NCBI RefSeq assembly: GCF_900626135.1
Contig: NZ_LR130785.1
Coordinates: 1,831,241-1,895,240, forward strand
Length of the DNA stretch: 64,000 bases
From: Senegalia massiliensis
Lineage (GTDB): Bacteria > Bacillota > Clostridia > Tissierellales > SIT17
Reading direction: 5' to 3'
A model generated the notes under the pieces. That model searched no databases. It was not told where the DNA came from and saw nothing but the letters and a program-made list of their open reading frames with translations. Position numbers and translations under genes: made by a program. Shown here one piece after another: positions 37,135-45,245 of this stretch (positions are counted from its first letter, which is position 1; each line of letters starts with the position of its first letter).

Positions 37135-37498
37135 GACTTTCACCTCCGTTAAATACTTCTATTGCTCTATCCCATAATTCACCATCTAATAGCTTAAGAC
37201 CTGTTTCTCTTATATCTAAATCTTGATCTTTTGATAGCTTATATATTACATTTCCTGCTCCTTTTCCCATTAGACCTCTATCCATTACTCCTTCAACTAT
37301 TGCTTTTGATTCTATACTAGAAAATCCCATTCTCATTACTACAGATCTCTCTATTGATGGAGTAGTGTTTTTTTCTGCTAACTCCACTATTGGATCCATT
37401 ATTTTTTCTGCTAACTCCCAAAATTTATTTTCTAATTCTTTTTCAGATAGATTTTCTAAATGCTTTCTTCTTTGTTTAAAATCATCTTCTCTTTTCAT
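37124..37498 (-). CDS. oraS: D-ornithine 4,5-aminomutase, S (small) subunit
   Basis: 124 residues, the size of the S subunit. KREDDFKQRRKHLENLSEKELENKFWELAEKI-type helical start, then PSIERSVVMRMGFSS and GKGAGNVIYKL, are conserved in OraS. It forms the alpha2beta2 aminomutase with OraE. It lies 17 nt downstream of ortB and overlaps oraE. Confidence 0.93.
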   Translation of the reverse strand: MKREDDFKQRRKHLENLSEKELENKFWELAEKIMDPIVELAEKNTTPSIERSVVMRMGFSSIESKAIVEGVMDRGLMGKGAGNVIYKLSKDQDLDIRETGLKLLDGELWDRAIEVFNGGESHES

Positions 37499-37515
37499 TT
37501 AATACACCTCCGTAA

Positions 37516-38931
37516 TTAATTGTCTTTCAAGTTTTGAATTGTTCTTTTTACAAATTCTTTACTTGATTTTGTATCTTCAGCTAAAAACTCTATATCTTTT
37601 TCTGTAATTTCAATACCTTCATTATTTTTTAAGCAATTTTTGATATAAGACTTTTTAATTTTTTCTAAGTCCAAATCATCAACTTTTATAAAACTTGGAT
37701 CCTTTGGTAAGATTATATTTTCACCTGCGACTTCATCCTTAGGATCACCTATTTTTATGTCTACTCCATTATCCTTTGCAAAAGATAGTTGAGGTTGAAT
37801 ATGTTTTCCTGCTCCTGTATATTCAGTTTCTTGTACTACTATAATTTTATCTTCATCTAATTCTTGTGCTATAGAAAATGCTGCAGCTAAAGAGGTATTT
37901 CCAGCTGGTCCTCTTTCAAGACCCTCAACTTGAGCTAATGCTTCTGTAATATAAAATACTTCACCTTGATTAACTGTTACATATCTATCCATATATCTTA
38001 AAGGTCTTGCAGCAGAACGAGGTACATCAGATCTATCAGGCCATGTTGCAAATGGAATACCAAATCCTGTATGTCCTGTAGTGAATGATTTTTTATTAAA
38101 TTGTGTATCACTAGCCATGTGAAGACCTTTTAAATTTACACTTGCCCCTATAATTTCAACATTATCAGCTCCTGCTTTTATAAGTCCTCTTGCTGTTCCT
38201 GTAAGATTTCCTCCTCCTGCATTTGTTGCAACTACAACATCAGGATCTCTTCCTTCTAATTCTCTAAATTGCATAGCAATTTCATATCCTAATGTTTCTA
38301 CACCTGCTATACCAAATGGTGTATATAATGAAGCATTAAAATATCCTGTTTCTTCAAGCAATTTTAAAAATGTATAGAACAATTCTGGTCCTACAGTTAA
38401 TTGTAATACTTCTGCTCCATATGCTTCACACTTTCTTGCTTTTTCTACTATTTCTGGTTGACCTACTCCTCTAGAATCGTAACATTCTTGAACTATTATA
38501 CATTTAAGTCCAAGCATAGCTGCTTGACTTGCAACAGCTGCACCATAATTACCACTTGTTGCTGCTATAACACCTTTATAACCATTTTTTTTAGCATGAT
38601 ATACACTAGTAGCTGCTCGTCTTGCTTTATAACTACCTGATGGATTTGAAGCTTCATCTTTTATAAATATTCTAGCCCCTTTTCCTTCAGGTGCAAATTT
38701 TCTTGCAAGTTTAGTGATATTTTTCAATTCTAAAAGTGGCGTATTTCCAATTCCTGTTTCTTTTTGTGTTCTCTGAATTTCAGATAGGTCATATCCAGTT
38801 TTACGCATCATATCATTGTAATCGAAACGTATTCCTTCAGTTTCAAAAGCTTGATAATCTATTCCTACAGCTTTTTTCATTATTTCATTTTTTCTTTCCA
38901 TTACTGATTTATAGCTCATATCTTTATTCAT
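37516..38931 (-). CDS. ortB: 2-amino-4-ketopentanoate thiolase, beta (PLP) subunit
   Basis: About 471 residues of the threonine synthase/tryptophan synthase beta fold. GNTPLLELKNITK is near residue 63, the PLP lysine lies in NPSGSYKARRA, AATSGNYGAA follows, and VVATNAGGGNLTG is the phosphate loop. With OrtA it cleaves 2-amino-4-oxopentanoate with CoA to alanine and acetyl-CoA. The ATG at 38931 follows AAGGTGG by 8 nt and overlaps the ortA stop. A GTG at 38943 is less likely. Confidence 0.93.
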   Translation of the reverse strand: MNKDMSYKSVMERKNEIMKKAVGIDYQAFETEGIRFDYNDMMRKTGYDLSEIQRTQKETGIGNTPLLELKNITKLARKFAPEGKGARIFIKDEASNPSGSYKARRAATSVYHAKKNGYKGVIAATSGNYGAAVASQAAMLGLKCIIVQECYDSRGVGQPEIVEKARKCEAYGAEVLQLTVGPELFYTFLKLLEETGYFNASLYTPFGIAGVETLGYEIAMQFRELEGRDPDVVVATNAGGGNLTGTARGLIKAGADNVEIIGASVNLKGLHMASDTQFNKKSFTTGHTGFGIPFATWPDRSDVPRSAARPLRYMDRYVTVNQGEVFYITEALAQVEGLERGPAGNTSLAAAFSIAQELDEDKIIVVQETEYTGAGKHIQPQLSFAKDNGVDIKIGDPKDEVAGENIILPKDPSFIKVDDLDLEKIKKSYIKNCLKNNEGIEITEKDIEFLAEDTKSSKEFVKRTIQNLKDN

Positions 38932-39235
38932 TATCTTCACCACCTTCTAAGATACCTCTTAGTTGTCTCCCTATATAGAGTAATTCTGGAACAGATTTTC
39001 CATAACTATGAGTATAATATGGATCAACTTCTAATAATTCTCCTTTTATCCTTCTCCCTATATATGTTTCAACTTCCACTTGGTCTCCTATTTCAGCATT
39101 TTCATTTATCAAAAATCCCTTGTCCCACATTTCAAGTGGTACTTTTTTTGTATCATCAGGTACTTGTGGGGCTCTCTCACTTGATTTTAAGACTATATTA
39201 TATATTCTTACCCAATCACCTTTTTTTGCCATCAC
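38924..39235 (-). CDS. ortA: 2-amino-4-ketopentanoate thiolase, alpha subunit
   Basis: 103 residues, the size of OrtA. KKGDWVRIYNIVLKSSERAPQVPDDTKKVPLEMW is the family start and GRRIKGELLEVDPYYTHSYG the conserved C-terminal block. It is required with OrtB for CoA-dependent thiolysis. It lies 6 nt after ord and overlaps ortB by 8 nt. Confidence 0.93.
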   Translation of the reverse strand: MMAKKGDWVRIYNIVLKSSERAPQVPDDTKKVPLEMWDKGFLINENAEIGDQVEVETYIGRRIKGELLEVDPYYTHSYGKSVPELLYIGRQLRGILEGGEDNE

Positions 39236-39241
39236 ATATCC

Positions 39242-40285
39242 CTACTTTCTTATTAATTCTCTCATATCTCCCATAATTGCTCTTGGAACTGGTAAATCTA
39301 TCATTGTTTTAAGACCTGATGGAGCGTTTATAACATGTGGAATCATATTTACACACATAGCTATAGTTCCAAGTCCACCTTCAACTTCTGGTTTTATAGA
39401 CATATTAACTTCTGGCGTTCCTTTAATTCTTATATAATCTCCAGTATGAGTTCCTTCCATTTCAGGTTCTATTTGCTGAGGATGTTTCATATCAATTTTT
39501 ACTTCTCCATCAACATAACCTTGACCTGTCATGTTAACACCTGCAACATTACCTGCTTTTGCAAATCCATAAGGAGATTTTCTATCTACATTAGTAACAA
39601 TTGGCTTCATTTGTTGTTCAAATTTTTCAACAGGCCATCCAATTGCATCACCTATCATATTAATTGATTCTTTAAATCCCACATGCCCTGCTAATGTTCC
39701 ATCTTTAACACCTTTTTCAAATTCATCAACTGTTATGCCTACTCCTTGTTCCTCCATTACAGCTGCACCAAATGGAGAAAGACTATTAACTCTTTCTGCT
39801 TCAATATGTTCAACATCTGTCATACATCCTGTAAGACACACTACTAGTAAATCCATTATTAACCCTGGATTAATGCCTGTACCTAATACAGAAACATTAT
39901 TTTCTTTAGCTATTTCATCTAGTTTCTTAGATAATTCTGGATTTTGAGCTTTAGGATATGCCATTTCTTCAGCAGTAGAAATTACATTAATTTTATTTTC
40001 TAATAATTGCTTTAGTTTAGGAAACGTTTTTTCTGTAAAAGAATCAGTAGCAACTAAAGCTATATCAGGTTTTGTACCCATAACTGATTCAATATCTGAA
40101 TTAATTATTACTTCATTATGATCTTTATTTTCAACACCTAGTACTTCAAACATACTTTTTCCAACTCTTTTTTCGTTTCTATCACATACACCTACTATTT
40201 CTACACCTTTTTTCTTTAATAACATTTTTGCCATTCCACTTCCCATAGCACCAAATCCCCATATAATTACTTTAATTTTTTGCAT
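39242..40285 (-). CDS. ord: 2,4-diaminopentanoate dehydrogenase
   Basis: 347 residues. The N-terminal Rossmann motif is IWGFGAMGSGMAKML, followed by VGVCDRNEKRVGKSM. The C-terminal domain contains GTGINPGLIMDLLVV and EHIEAERVNSLSPFG, which is dihydrodipicolinate reductase-like. It oxidatively deaminates 2,4-diaminopentanoate to 2-amino-4-oxopentanoate with NAD(P)+. It is the first gene of the ornithine operon, downstream of a sigma-54 promoter. Confidence 0.93.
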   Translation of the reverse strand: MQKIKVIIWGFGAMGSGMAKMLLKKKGVEIVGVCDRNEKRVGKSMFEVLGVENKDHNEVIINSDIESVMGTKPDIALVATDSFTEKTFPKLKQLLENKINVISTAEEMAYPKAQNPELSKKLDEIAKENNVSVLGTGINPGLIMDLLVVCLTGCMTDVEHIEAERVNSLSPFGAAVMEEQGVGITVDEFEKGVKDGTLAGHVGFKESINMIGDAIGWPVEKFEQQMKPIVTNVDRKSPYGFAKAGNVAGVNMTGQGYVDGEVKIDMKHPQQIEPEMEGTHTGDYIRIKGTPEVNMSIKPEVEGGLGTIAMCVNMIPHVINAPSGLKTMIDLPVPRAIMGDMRELIRK

Positions 40286-40324
40286 TTGTTACACCTCCAT
40301 ATTATTTTACACATATATACTTAT

Positions 40325-40339
40325 GCAAATACCTTGCCA
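40325..40339 (-). promoter_or_regulatory. Sigma-54 (-24/-12) promoter of the ornithine operon
   Basis: On the minus strand the sequence TGGCAAGGTATTTGC has GG and GC with the exact sigma-54 spacing (consensus TGGCAC-N5-TTGC, one mismatch). The predicted transcript start is about 40313, 28 nt before the ord ATG. A sigma-54 activator is encoded immediately upstream. Confidence 0.9.
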
Positions 40340-40424
40340 AAAATAGAAATTTCTAAATATTATACATATTGGCTTTATTTCAATCATTTAAATTTTATGA
40401 AATATGTGAATATATATACAAATC

Positions 40425-40477
40425 ATAAAAATGCCCATATTTTTGCATGTTACATGCAAAAATATGGGCATTTTTAT
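40425..40477. promoter_or_regulatory. 25-bp-arm perfect palindrome: activator-gene terminator and likely enhancer (UAS)
   Basis: Arms 40425-40449 and 40453-40477 are exact reverse complements with the 3-nt centre TTA. The outer end is T-rich and it overlaps the activator gene's stop, so it can terminate that gene. Its core, TGCATG-TTA-CATGCA, has the dyad symmetry of a Fis-type HTH operator. It sits about 112-164 bp upstream of the predicted ord transcript start, the usual place for sigma-54 enhancers. Confidence 0.75.
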
Positions 40478-41880
40478 TTGAGATTATATCTTTTTATTTT
40501 ATGTTGTAATGTTTGTCTTTTGATATTTAAATTTCTTGCTGTTTGAGATATATTATAATCATTTTCATTTAATTCCCTTTCTATGATTTTTTTCTCAATA
40601 TCATTAATTGTATTTTGCAAAGAATTTCTTATTTCTATATCAAATTCTTCTTTAGATTCCCTTTTTCTTATATTTTTAAAATCACTTATGTAATCAGGAA
40701 AATGTTCAATATGAAGTACGTGTTCATCATTTTCAACAAAATTCATTCCACCTTCAATCATATTTTCTAATTCTCTTATATTCCCAGGCCAACTATAATT
40801 ATTAAATAAGTCCATAACTTCTCTAGATATCATCCATACATCTTTATCCAATTTAAAATTAAATTTTTTTATGAATTCATTTATTAATAACTTTAAGTCT
40901 CCAATTCTTTTTCTTAGTGGAGGAATATCAATGTATATTACATTTAATCTAAAATATAAATCTTTTCTTAAGTTTCCACTCTTTATAGATTCTAATGGTG
41001 GCTGATTAGTTGTAGCAATAATTTTAACATCAATAGATATATCATTAAGTCCTCCTACTCTTCTGATATAACCTTCCTGTAATACTCTTAATAATTTAGA
41101 TTGTAATATCATTCCCATAGAGTCTATTTCATCAAGAAGAAGAGTACCTCCATTTGCTTGTTCAAAAAGTCCTGGTCTATCAATTGCACCTGTAAAACCA
41201 CCTTTTACTGTTCCAAACAATAACCCCTCTAAAAGTTGTTCTGGAAGTGCTGCACAATTCTGGGCAATAAAAGGTTTATTGCTTCTTGTACCAGAATAAT
41301 GAATACTCTGAGAAAATAGTTCTTTTCCAGTTCCAGTTTCACCATATATTAAAACACTAGAAGATGAATTAGATGCTTTTTTTGCTATTCTTATGGCCTT
41401 TTTAATAGATTCTGATTTCCCTATAATATGATCAAATGTATATTTTCTCATTTTATCTTCAGTTTTTAATTTTTCTTTGTTAGTTAATTCATTTCTTAAT
41501 TCAATTAATTCTTCTGATAACTTTTTTATCTTTGTTATATCTTTTCCAATTTCCACTGCTCCTATTAAATCATTATCATTAAATAAAGGGATTGTTGTAT
41601 TAACAGAAGATATTTTTTTGCCTTTATAATTTAAATATGTCTGGCTCCTATTTACAATTGGCCTTCCATTTTTTATTACTGTAAGTAAAGTACTAGTCTT
41701 TTCATCTAAAGAAGGAAATAACTCTAATAATTGTTTTCCAAGAATATTCTCAGGCTCAATTCCTTCTATTTTTTCCATAGATTTATTATATAATATAGTT
41801 TTACCTTCACTGTCTATAACATGAATGCCTTCATCTAAATACTCTAAAATATTTTTCAAAATTATATAATTTAGATCCAT
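40474..41880 (-). CDS. Sigma-54-dependent transcriptional activator (RocR/PrdR type), likely regulator of ornithine catabolism
   Basis: 468 residues. The N-terminal PAS domain (about 10-115) starts with LEYLDEGIHVIDSEGKTI. The AAA+ domain (about 150-390) has Walker A GETGTGKELF, LDEIDSMG as Walker B, and KIIATTNQ. The C-terminal Fis-type HTH has NISQTARNLNIKRQTLQHKI. The sigma-54 contact loop reads GGFTGA rather than GAFTGA. PAS plus AAA plus HTH without a receiver domain is the RocR plan, and RocR controls arginine/ornithine genes in Bacillus. The adjacent sigma-54 promoter makes ord-orr its probable target. The ligand is unknown. Confidence 0.88.
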   Translation of the reverse strand: MDLNYIILKNILEYLDEGIHVIDSEGKTILYNKSMEKIEGIEPENILGKQLLELFPSLDEKTSTLLTVIKNGRPIVNRSQTYLNYKGKKISSVNTTIPLFNDNDLIGAVEIGKDITKIKKLSEELIELRNELTNKEKLKTEDKMRKYTFDHIIGKSESIKKAIRIAKKASNSSSSVLIYGETGTGKELFSQSIHYSGTRSNKPFIAQNCAALPEQLLEGLLFGTVKGGFTGAIDRPGLFEQANGGTLLLDEIDSMGMILQSKLLRVLQEGYIRRVGGLNDISIDVKIIATTNQPPLESIKSGNLRKDLYFRLNVIYIDIPPLRKRIGDLKLLINEFIKKFNFKLDKDVWMISREVMDLFNNYSWPGNIRELENMIEGGMNFVENDEHVLHIEHFPDYISDFKNIRKRESKEEFDIEIRNSLQNTINDIEKKIIERELNENDYNISQTARNLNIKRQTLQHKIKRYNLK

Positions 41881-41892
41881 TTTATCACCTTC

Positions 41893-43653
41893 TTATTTAT
41901 TTCTAATAGGTAATATTATCTTAAATTCAGTACCTTTACCTATTTCACTTTTAACCTTTATATCTCCATTAAATTGAATTACAATATGCTTTACTATAGC
42001 AAGGCCTAAGCCTGTACCAGCAACCTTTTTTGAGCGTGCTTTATCAACCCTAAAAAACCTTTCAAATAATCTATCTAAATATTCTTTTTCTATTCCTATC
42101 CCATTATCTTTTATCGAAATAATTAATTGATCACTTACATTATATGCAGTTATTTTTATTTTTCCATTTGGTTTAGTATATTTTATCGCATTATCAATTA
42201 AATTTATAAGCATTTGCTTAAACCAACCTCTGTTTCCATATATAACTGGCAAGTTACCATTTACTTTATCTACAATTGTAATATTCTTTTCAACTGCTAG
42301 TTCAGTTAGAAACTCTATAACTTCATTTATAGATGTATTAGGATTAATCATTTCATGCTTTATTTTATTCTTACTATTTTCTATATCTGTAAGTATTAAT
42401 AAATCTTCAATTAAATTGTTTAATCTATAAGTTTCTTCATCAATAATATTTAAAAACTTATCCCTTAACTTTTCATCTTCTACTGCTCCTGATTTCAATG
42501 TTTCTATAAATCCTTTTATAGAAGTAAGAGGAGTTTTTAACTCATGACTAACATTAGCTACAAAATCTTTTCTCATAGTTTCAAGTTTTCTCATCTCAGT
42601 TATATCTTCTAATATTATAAGTGTACCTATTTTTCTATTTGGATTATCTTGATATGTTATTGGACTTGTATATACTTTTAAAATATTAGTTAAAGGATGA
42701 TTAATAGAAATTTCTATACTTTCTTTATTATCTTTATAAAATAAATCTTCTAAAGCATTATTTAATTCCCTATTTTGAATGACTTCAAATAAACTTTGAT
42801 TTTTAACCAATTCATTTTTTATAGAAAACATTTTTTCAGCTGATGGATTTATATACATTATATTATTATTTGTATCTAATGCTATAACACCATTGAGCAT
42901 ACTCTTGAGTATTGCTCTTAAGTTTGTATTGCTATTTTTAAGTTCTTCTATCTTTTCACTTAATTCCATACTCATAATATTAAAGCTTTCTGCTAATATC
43001 CCTAGTTCATCATCATTATTTATCCTAACTTTTTCACCATACTTTCCTTTACTAATATTCCTTGTTATTTTAGTAAATTGTTCTATAGGATAAGTCAATT
43101 TATTAATATATCTTATAGCTAATATTATAGCTATAAAAAGACCAGTAAATGCTGAAATTATGATATTCATATATATTTTTTTTGTGTATTTATTAATGTA
43201 TTTTAAGGGAAGAGATAGTCTTATAGCAGCAATATTTGAGTTTTTTTGCTCGAAAGGAATAGATACATAATACATTTCAGTATTGAGAGAATTACTATAT
43301 CTTTGACTAATACCTATTTTACCACCTAAGGCTTTTTTTATTTCTGGTCTATTTATATGACTTTCAAGATTTTCTATGTTTGCATGAGAATCTCCTACAA
43401 CATTTCCATTTATATCTATAATTGTTATCCTGCTATCTATTTCTTGTGCATATTGTTCTGCTATTTCATTTAAATCAATAGAATCATTAATATTATTCGT
43501 TAAAAATGAATTAATAAGCCGTGCATTAGATATCATTCTTTTTTCTATATTATCAATATAATTTTCTCTAACTAAACTTATTGATAAAGATCCAGTGGCT
43601 ATTACTCCAATTAAAATTAATATAGAAAAAATTATAAATACTCTTCTTTTCAT
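41893..43653 (-). CDS. phoR: PhoR/WalK-type sensor histidine kinase
   Basis: 586 residues. Two membrane helices (~6-26 and ~162-180) flank an extracytoplasmic sensor of about 135 residues. HAMP (~181-233), PAS (~245-350), HisKA with the phospho-accepting His in FVANVSHELKTPLTSIKG (~368) and HATPase (NAIKYT, DNGIGI, GTGLGLAIVKH) follow. The full plan is that of PhoR. It lies 10 nt downstream of its cognate regulator. The phosphate-sensing assignment is by architecture; no pst genes are in view. Confidence 0.82.
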   Translation of the reverse strand: MKRRVFIIFSILILIGVIATGSLSISLVRENYIDNIEKRMISNARLINSFLTNNINDSIDLNEIAEQYAQEIDSRITIIDINGNVVGDSHANIENLESHINRPEIKKALGGKIGISQRYSNSLNTEMYYVSIPFEQKNSNIAAIRLSLPLKYINKYTKKIYMNIIISAFTGLFIAIILAIRYINKLTYPIEQFTKITRNISKGKYGEKVRINNDDELGILAESFNIMSMELSEKIEELKNSNTNLRAILKSMLNGVIALDTNNNIMYINPSAEKMFSIKNELVKNQSLFEVIQNRELNNALEDLFYKDNKESIEISINHPLTNILKVYTSPITYQDNPNRKIGTLIILEDITEMRKLETMRKDFVANVSHELKTPLTSIKGFIETLKSGAVEDEKLRDKFLNIIDEETYRLNNLIEDLLILTDIENSKNKIKHEMINPNTSINEVIEFLTELAVEKNITIVDKVNGNLPVIYGNRGWFKQMLINLIDNAIKYTKPNGKIKITAYNVSDQLIISIKDNGIGIEKEYLDRLFERFFRVDKARSKKVAGTGLGLAIVKHIVIQFNGDIKVKSEIGKGTEFKIILPIRNK

Positions 43654-43663
43654 TTATATCTCC

Positions 43664-44347
43664 TTATTTAATTTTATACCCTACACCTCTTATGGTTTCA
43701 ATAACATCATCTTTAAGTTTTAATTTTTTTCTTAAATGTCTTATATGAACATCTACAGTTCTAGTTTCTCCATAAAAATCATATCCCCATATTTTATCAA
43801 GTAAAAAGTTTCTCGATAAAACTTTACCTCTATTTTCTGACAGTAACTTTAAAAGCTCAAATTCCTTAAATGTTAAATCTATAATCTCATTATCTACCTT
43901 GACTTCATAACTTTCTATATCAATAATAATATTATCTATTTTCAATATATTTTTGCTAGATTCAGTGCTATTATTAGTTCTTCTTAATACAGCCTTTATT
44001 CTAGCAATTAGTTCCCTAATATTAAAAGGCTTTGTCATATAATCATCTGCACCTATCTCTAATCCTAAAACTTTATCAGTTTCTTCTGATTTAGCAGTTA
44101 ACATAATTATAGGAATATTTTCAGATGTTTTATTCTTTTTTAATTTTTTACATACTTCAACTCCATCTAAAACCGGCAACATAATATCTAGAAGAATCAA
44201 ATCAGGACTTTCCTCTATTGCTTTATTGTATGCTTGTTCCCCATCAAATGCAGTAATAACATTATAACTATTATTTTCTAAATTATATTTTAGCAGCTCT
44301 ACTATATGTTCTTCATCATCTACTACTAATATTTTTTTATAACTCAT
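43664..44347 (-). CDS. phoP: PhoP/OmpR-family response regulator
   Basis: 227 residues. The receiver domain has VVDDEEH (acid pocket), LILLDIMLP (phospho-acceptor Asp near 53), MLTAKSEE and DYMTKPF. The OmpR winged helix has LTFKEFELLKLLSENRGKV, GETRTVDVHIRHLRKKL and the C-terminal TIRGVGYKI. It activates or represses promoters when phosphorylated by the adjacent kinase. Confidence 0.88.
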   Translation of the reverse strand: MSYKKILVVDDEEHIVELLKYNLENNSYNVITAFDGEQAYNKAIEESPDLILLDIMLPVLDGVEVCKKLKKNKTSENIPIIMLTAKSEETDKVLGLEIGADDYMTKPFNIRELIARIKAVLRRTNNSTESSKNILKIDNIIIDIESYEVKVDNEIIDLTFKEFELLKLLSENRGKVLSRNFLLDKIWGYDFYGETRTVDVHIRHLRKKLKLKDDVIETIRGVGYKIK

Positions 44348-44383
44348 TTTATTTACCTGCCTTCTAAATTATTAGAATGAAAA

Positions 44384-44839
44384 TTACTTTTCATCAAGTA
44401 ATTTTTTTAATTCATCCATAAAAGTATTAATATCTTTAAACTGTCTATATACTGAAGCAAACCGTACATAAGCTACTTCATCTTTATCCTTTAACTTTTC
44501 CATAATCATTTGACCTATTTTTGTAGTGGATATCTCTTTTTCCATAGAATTACTAATAGATTTCTCAATGTCATTTACTATTTTTTCCATTTGCTCAACA
44601 GACACAGGTCTTTTTTCACAGGCTCTAATAATACCATTTAAAACTTTATTTCTATTATATGGTTGTCTAGTTCCATCTTTTTTAATCACTACAATAGGTA
44701 TTTCTTCAATTTTTTCATAAGTTGTAAATCTTTTATTACATTTAGAACACTCTCTACGTCTTCTTATAGCATGTCCTTCTTCTGTAGGTCTAGAATCTAC
44801 AACTTTAGTCTCATAATATTCGCAATAAGGGCATATCAT
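44384..44839 (-). CDS. nrdR: Transcriptional repressor NrdR
   Basis: About 151 residues from ATG 44839, which is 8 nt after GGAG and gives the expected start MICPYC; the longer frame start at 44857 has no site. A zinc ribbon (CPYC and CSKC) is followed by [21 protein letters not shown]. The ATP-cone domain has [28 protein letters not shown]. It binds ATP/dATP and represses ribonucleotide reductase genes. It begins after the terminator of the gcv operon. Confidence 0.95.
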   Translation of the reverse strand: MICPYCEYYETKVVDSRPTEEGHAIRRRRECSKCNKRFTTYEKIEEIPIVVIKKDGTRQPYNRNKVLNGIIRACEKRPVSVEQMEKIVNDIEKSISNSMEKEISTTKIGQMIMEKLKDKDEVAYVRFASVYRQFKDINTFMDELKKLLDEK

Positions 44840-44907
44840 ATAATTCACTCCAAACATTTATATTCTAAATATATTATAATTTATATAAGTTATTTTGTCT
44901 AATAGAC

Positions 44908-44943
44908 AATAATAAATCTCAGGTAGCCCTGAGATTTATTATT
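44908..44943 (-). terminator. Terminator at the end of the gcv-folD operon
   Basis: Perfect 16-bp stem (44908-44923 and 44928-44943) with a 4-nt loop. It starts at the stop codon of the TGA-containing gene. The U tract is weak (UUAUUAUU). Confidence 0.65.
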
Positions 44944-45245
44944 TAAATATTTAATTTATATCTGAAAATTAATGTATGTTTTCCTTTTCTCTCTCTAACA
45001 TCACCTTTTAAAATTTCAACTTCTTCTCCAGTATCGAGGTTGATATTCTTGCCTTCAATTTCTTTAAAAGTTTTTCTAACTTCTTCAGAATTTTCAGCTT
45101 CTACTTCCTCTTTAACGCCCCAGGCGCTTGCAAGTACACTTGCCATGTTTCAAGTATCACAAGCGTCTTTTTTCCTTTGTTCTATTGATTGTTTTATTAT
45201 ATCTTTCAATGCTACTATTGGCTCTTTTCCATATGGAAAATTCAT
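44943..45245 (-). CDS. Unidentified ~100-codon gene with in-frame TGA: candidate selenoprotein (C-x-x-U)
   Basis: An ATG at 45245 directly follows the folD stop, and the folD end supplies AAAGGAGG as its ribosome-binding site. After 31 codons comes TGA (45152-45150), then the same frame continues for 68 codons to TAA at 44943. The TGA lies in Cys29-Asp-Thr-TGA32-Asn-Met, so decoding as selenocysteine gives a C-x-x-U redox motif. The N-terminal part is helical (GKEPIVALKDIIKQSIEQRKK). The C-terminal part is mixed and acidic (TFKEIEGKNINLDTGEEVEI, then HTLIFRYKLNI). The ATG just after the TGA has no ribosome-binding site, so two separate genes are less likely. A nonsense mutation cannot be excluded. 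No known family was recognised. Confidence 0.6.

Noticed and set aside
44943-45146. A stand-alone 67-codon gene starting at ATG 45146
   Set aside because: No ribosome-binding site precedes this ATG, and the same frame continues upstream across a single TGA to a well-placed start, so a longer TGA-containing gene explains the data better. Re-initiation after the TGA remains possible.
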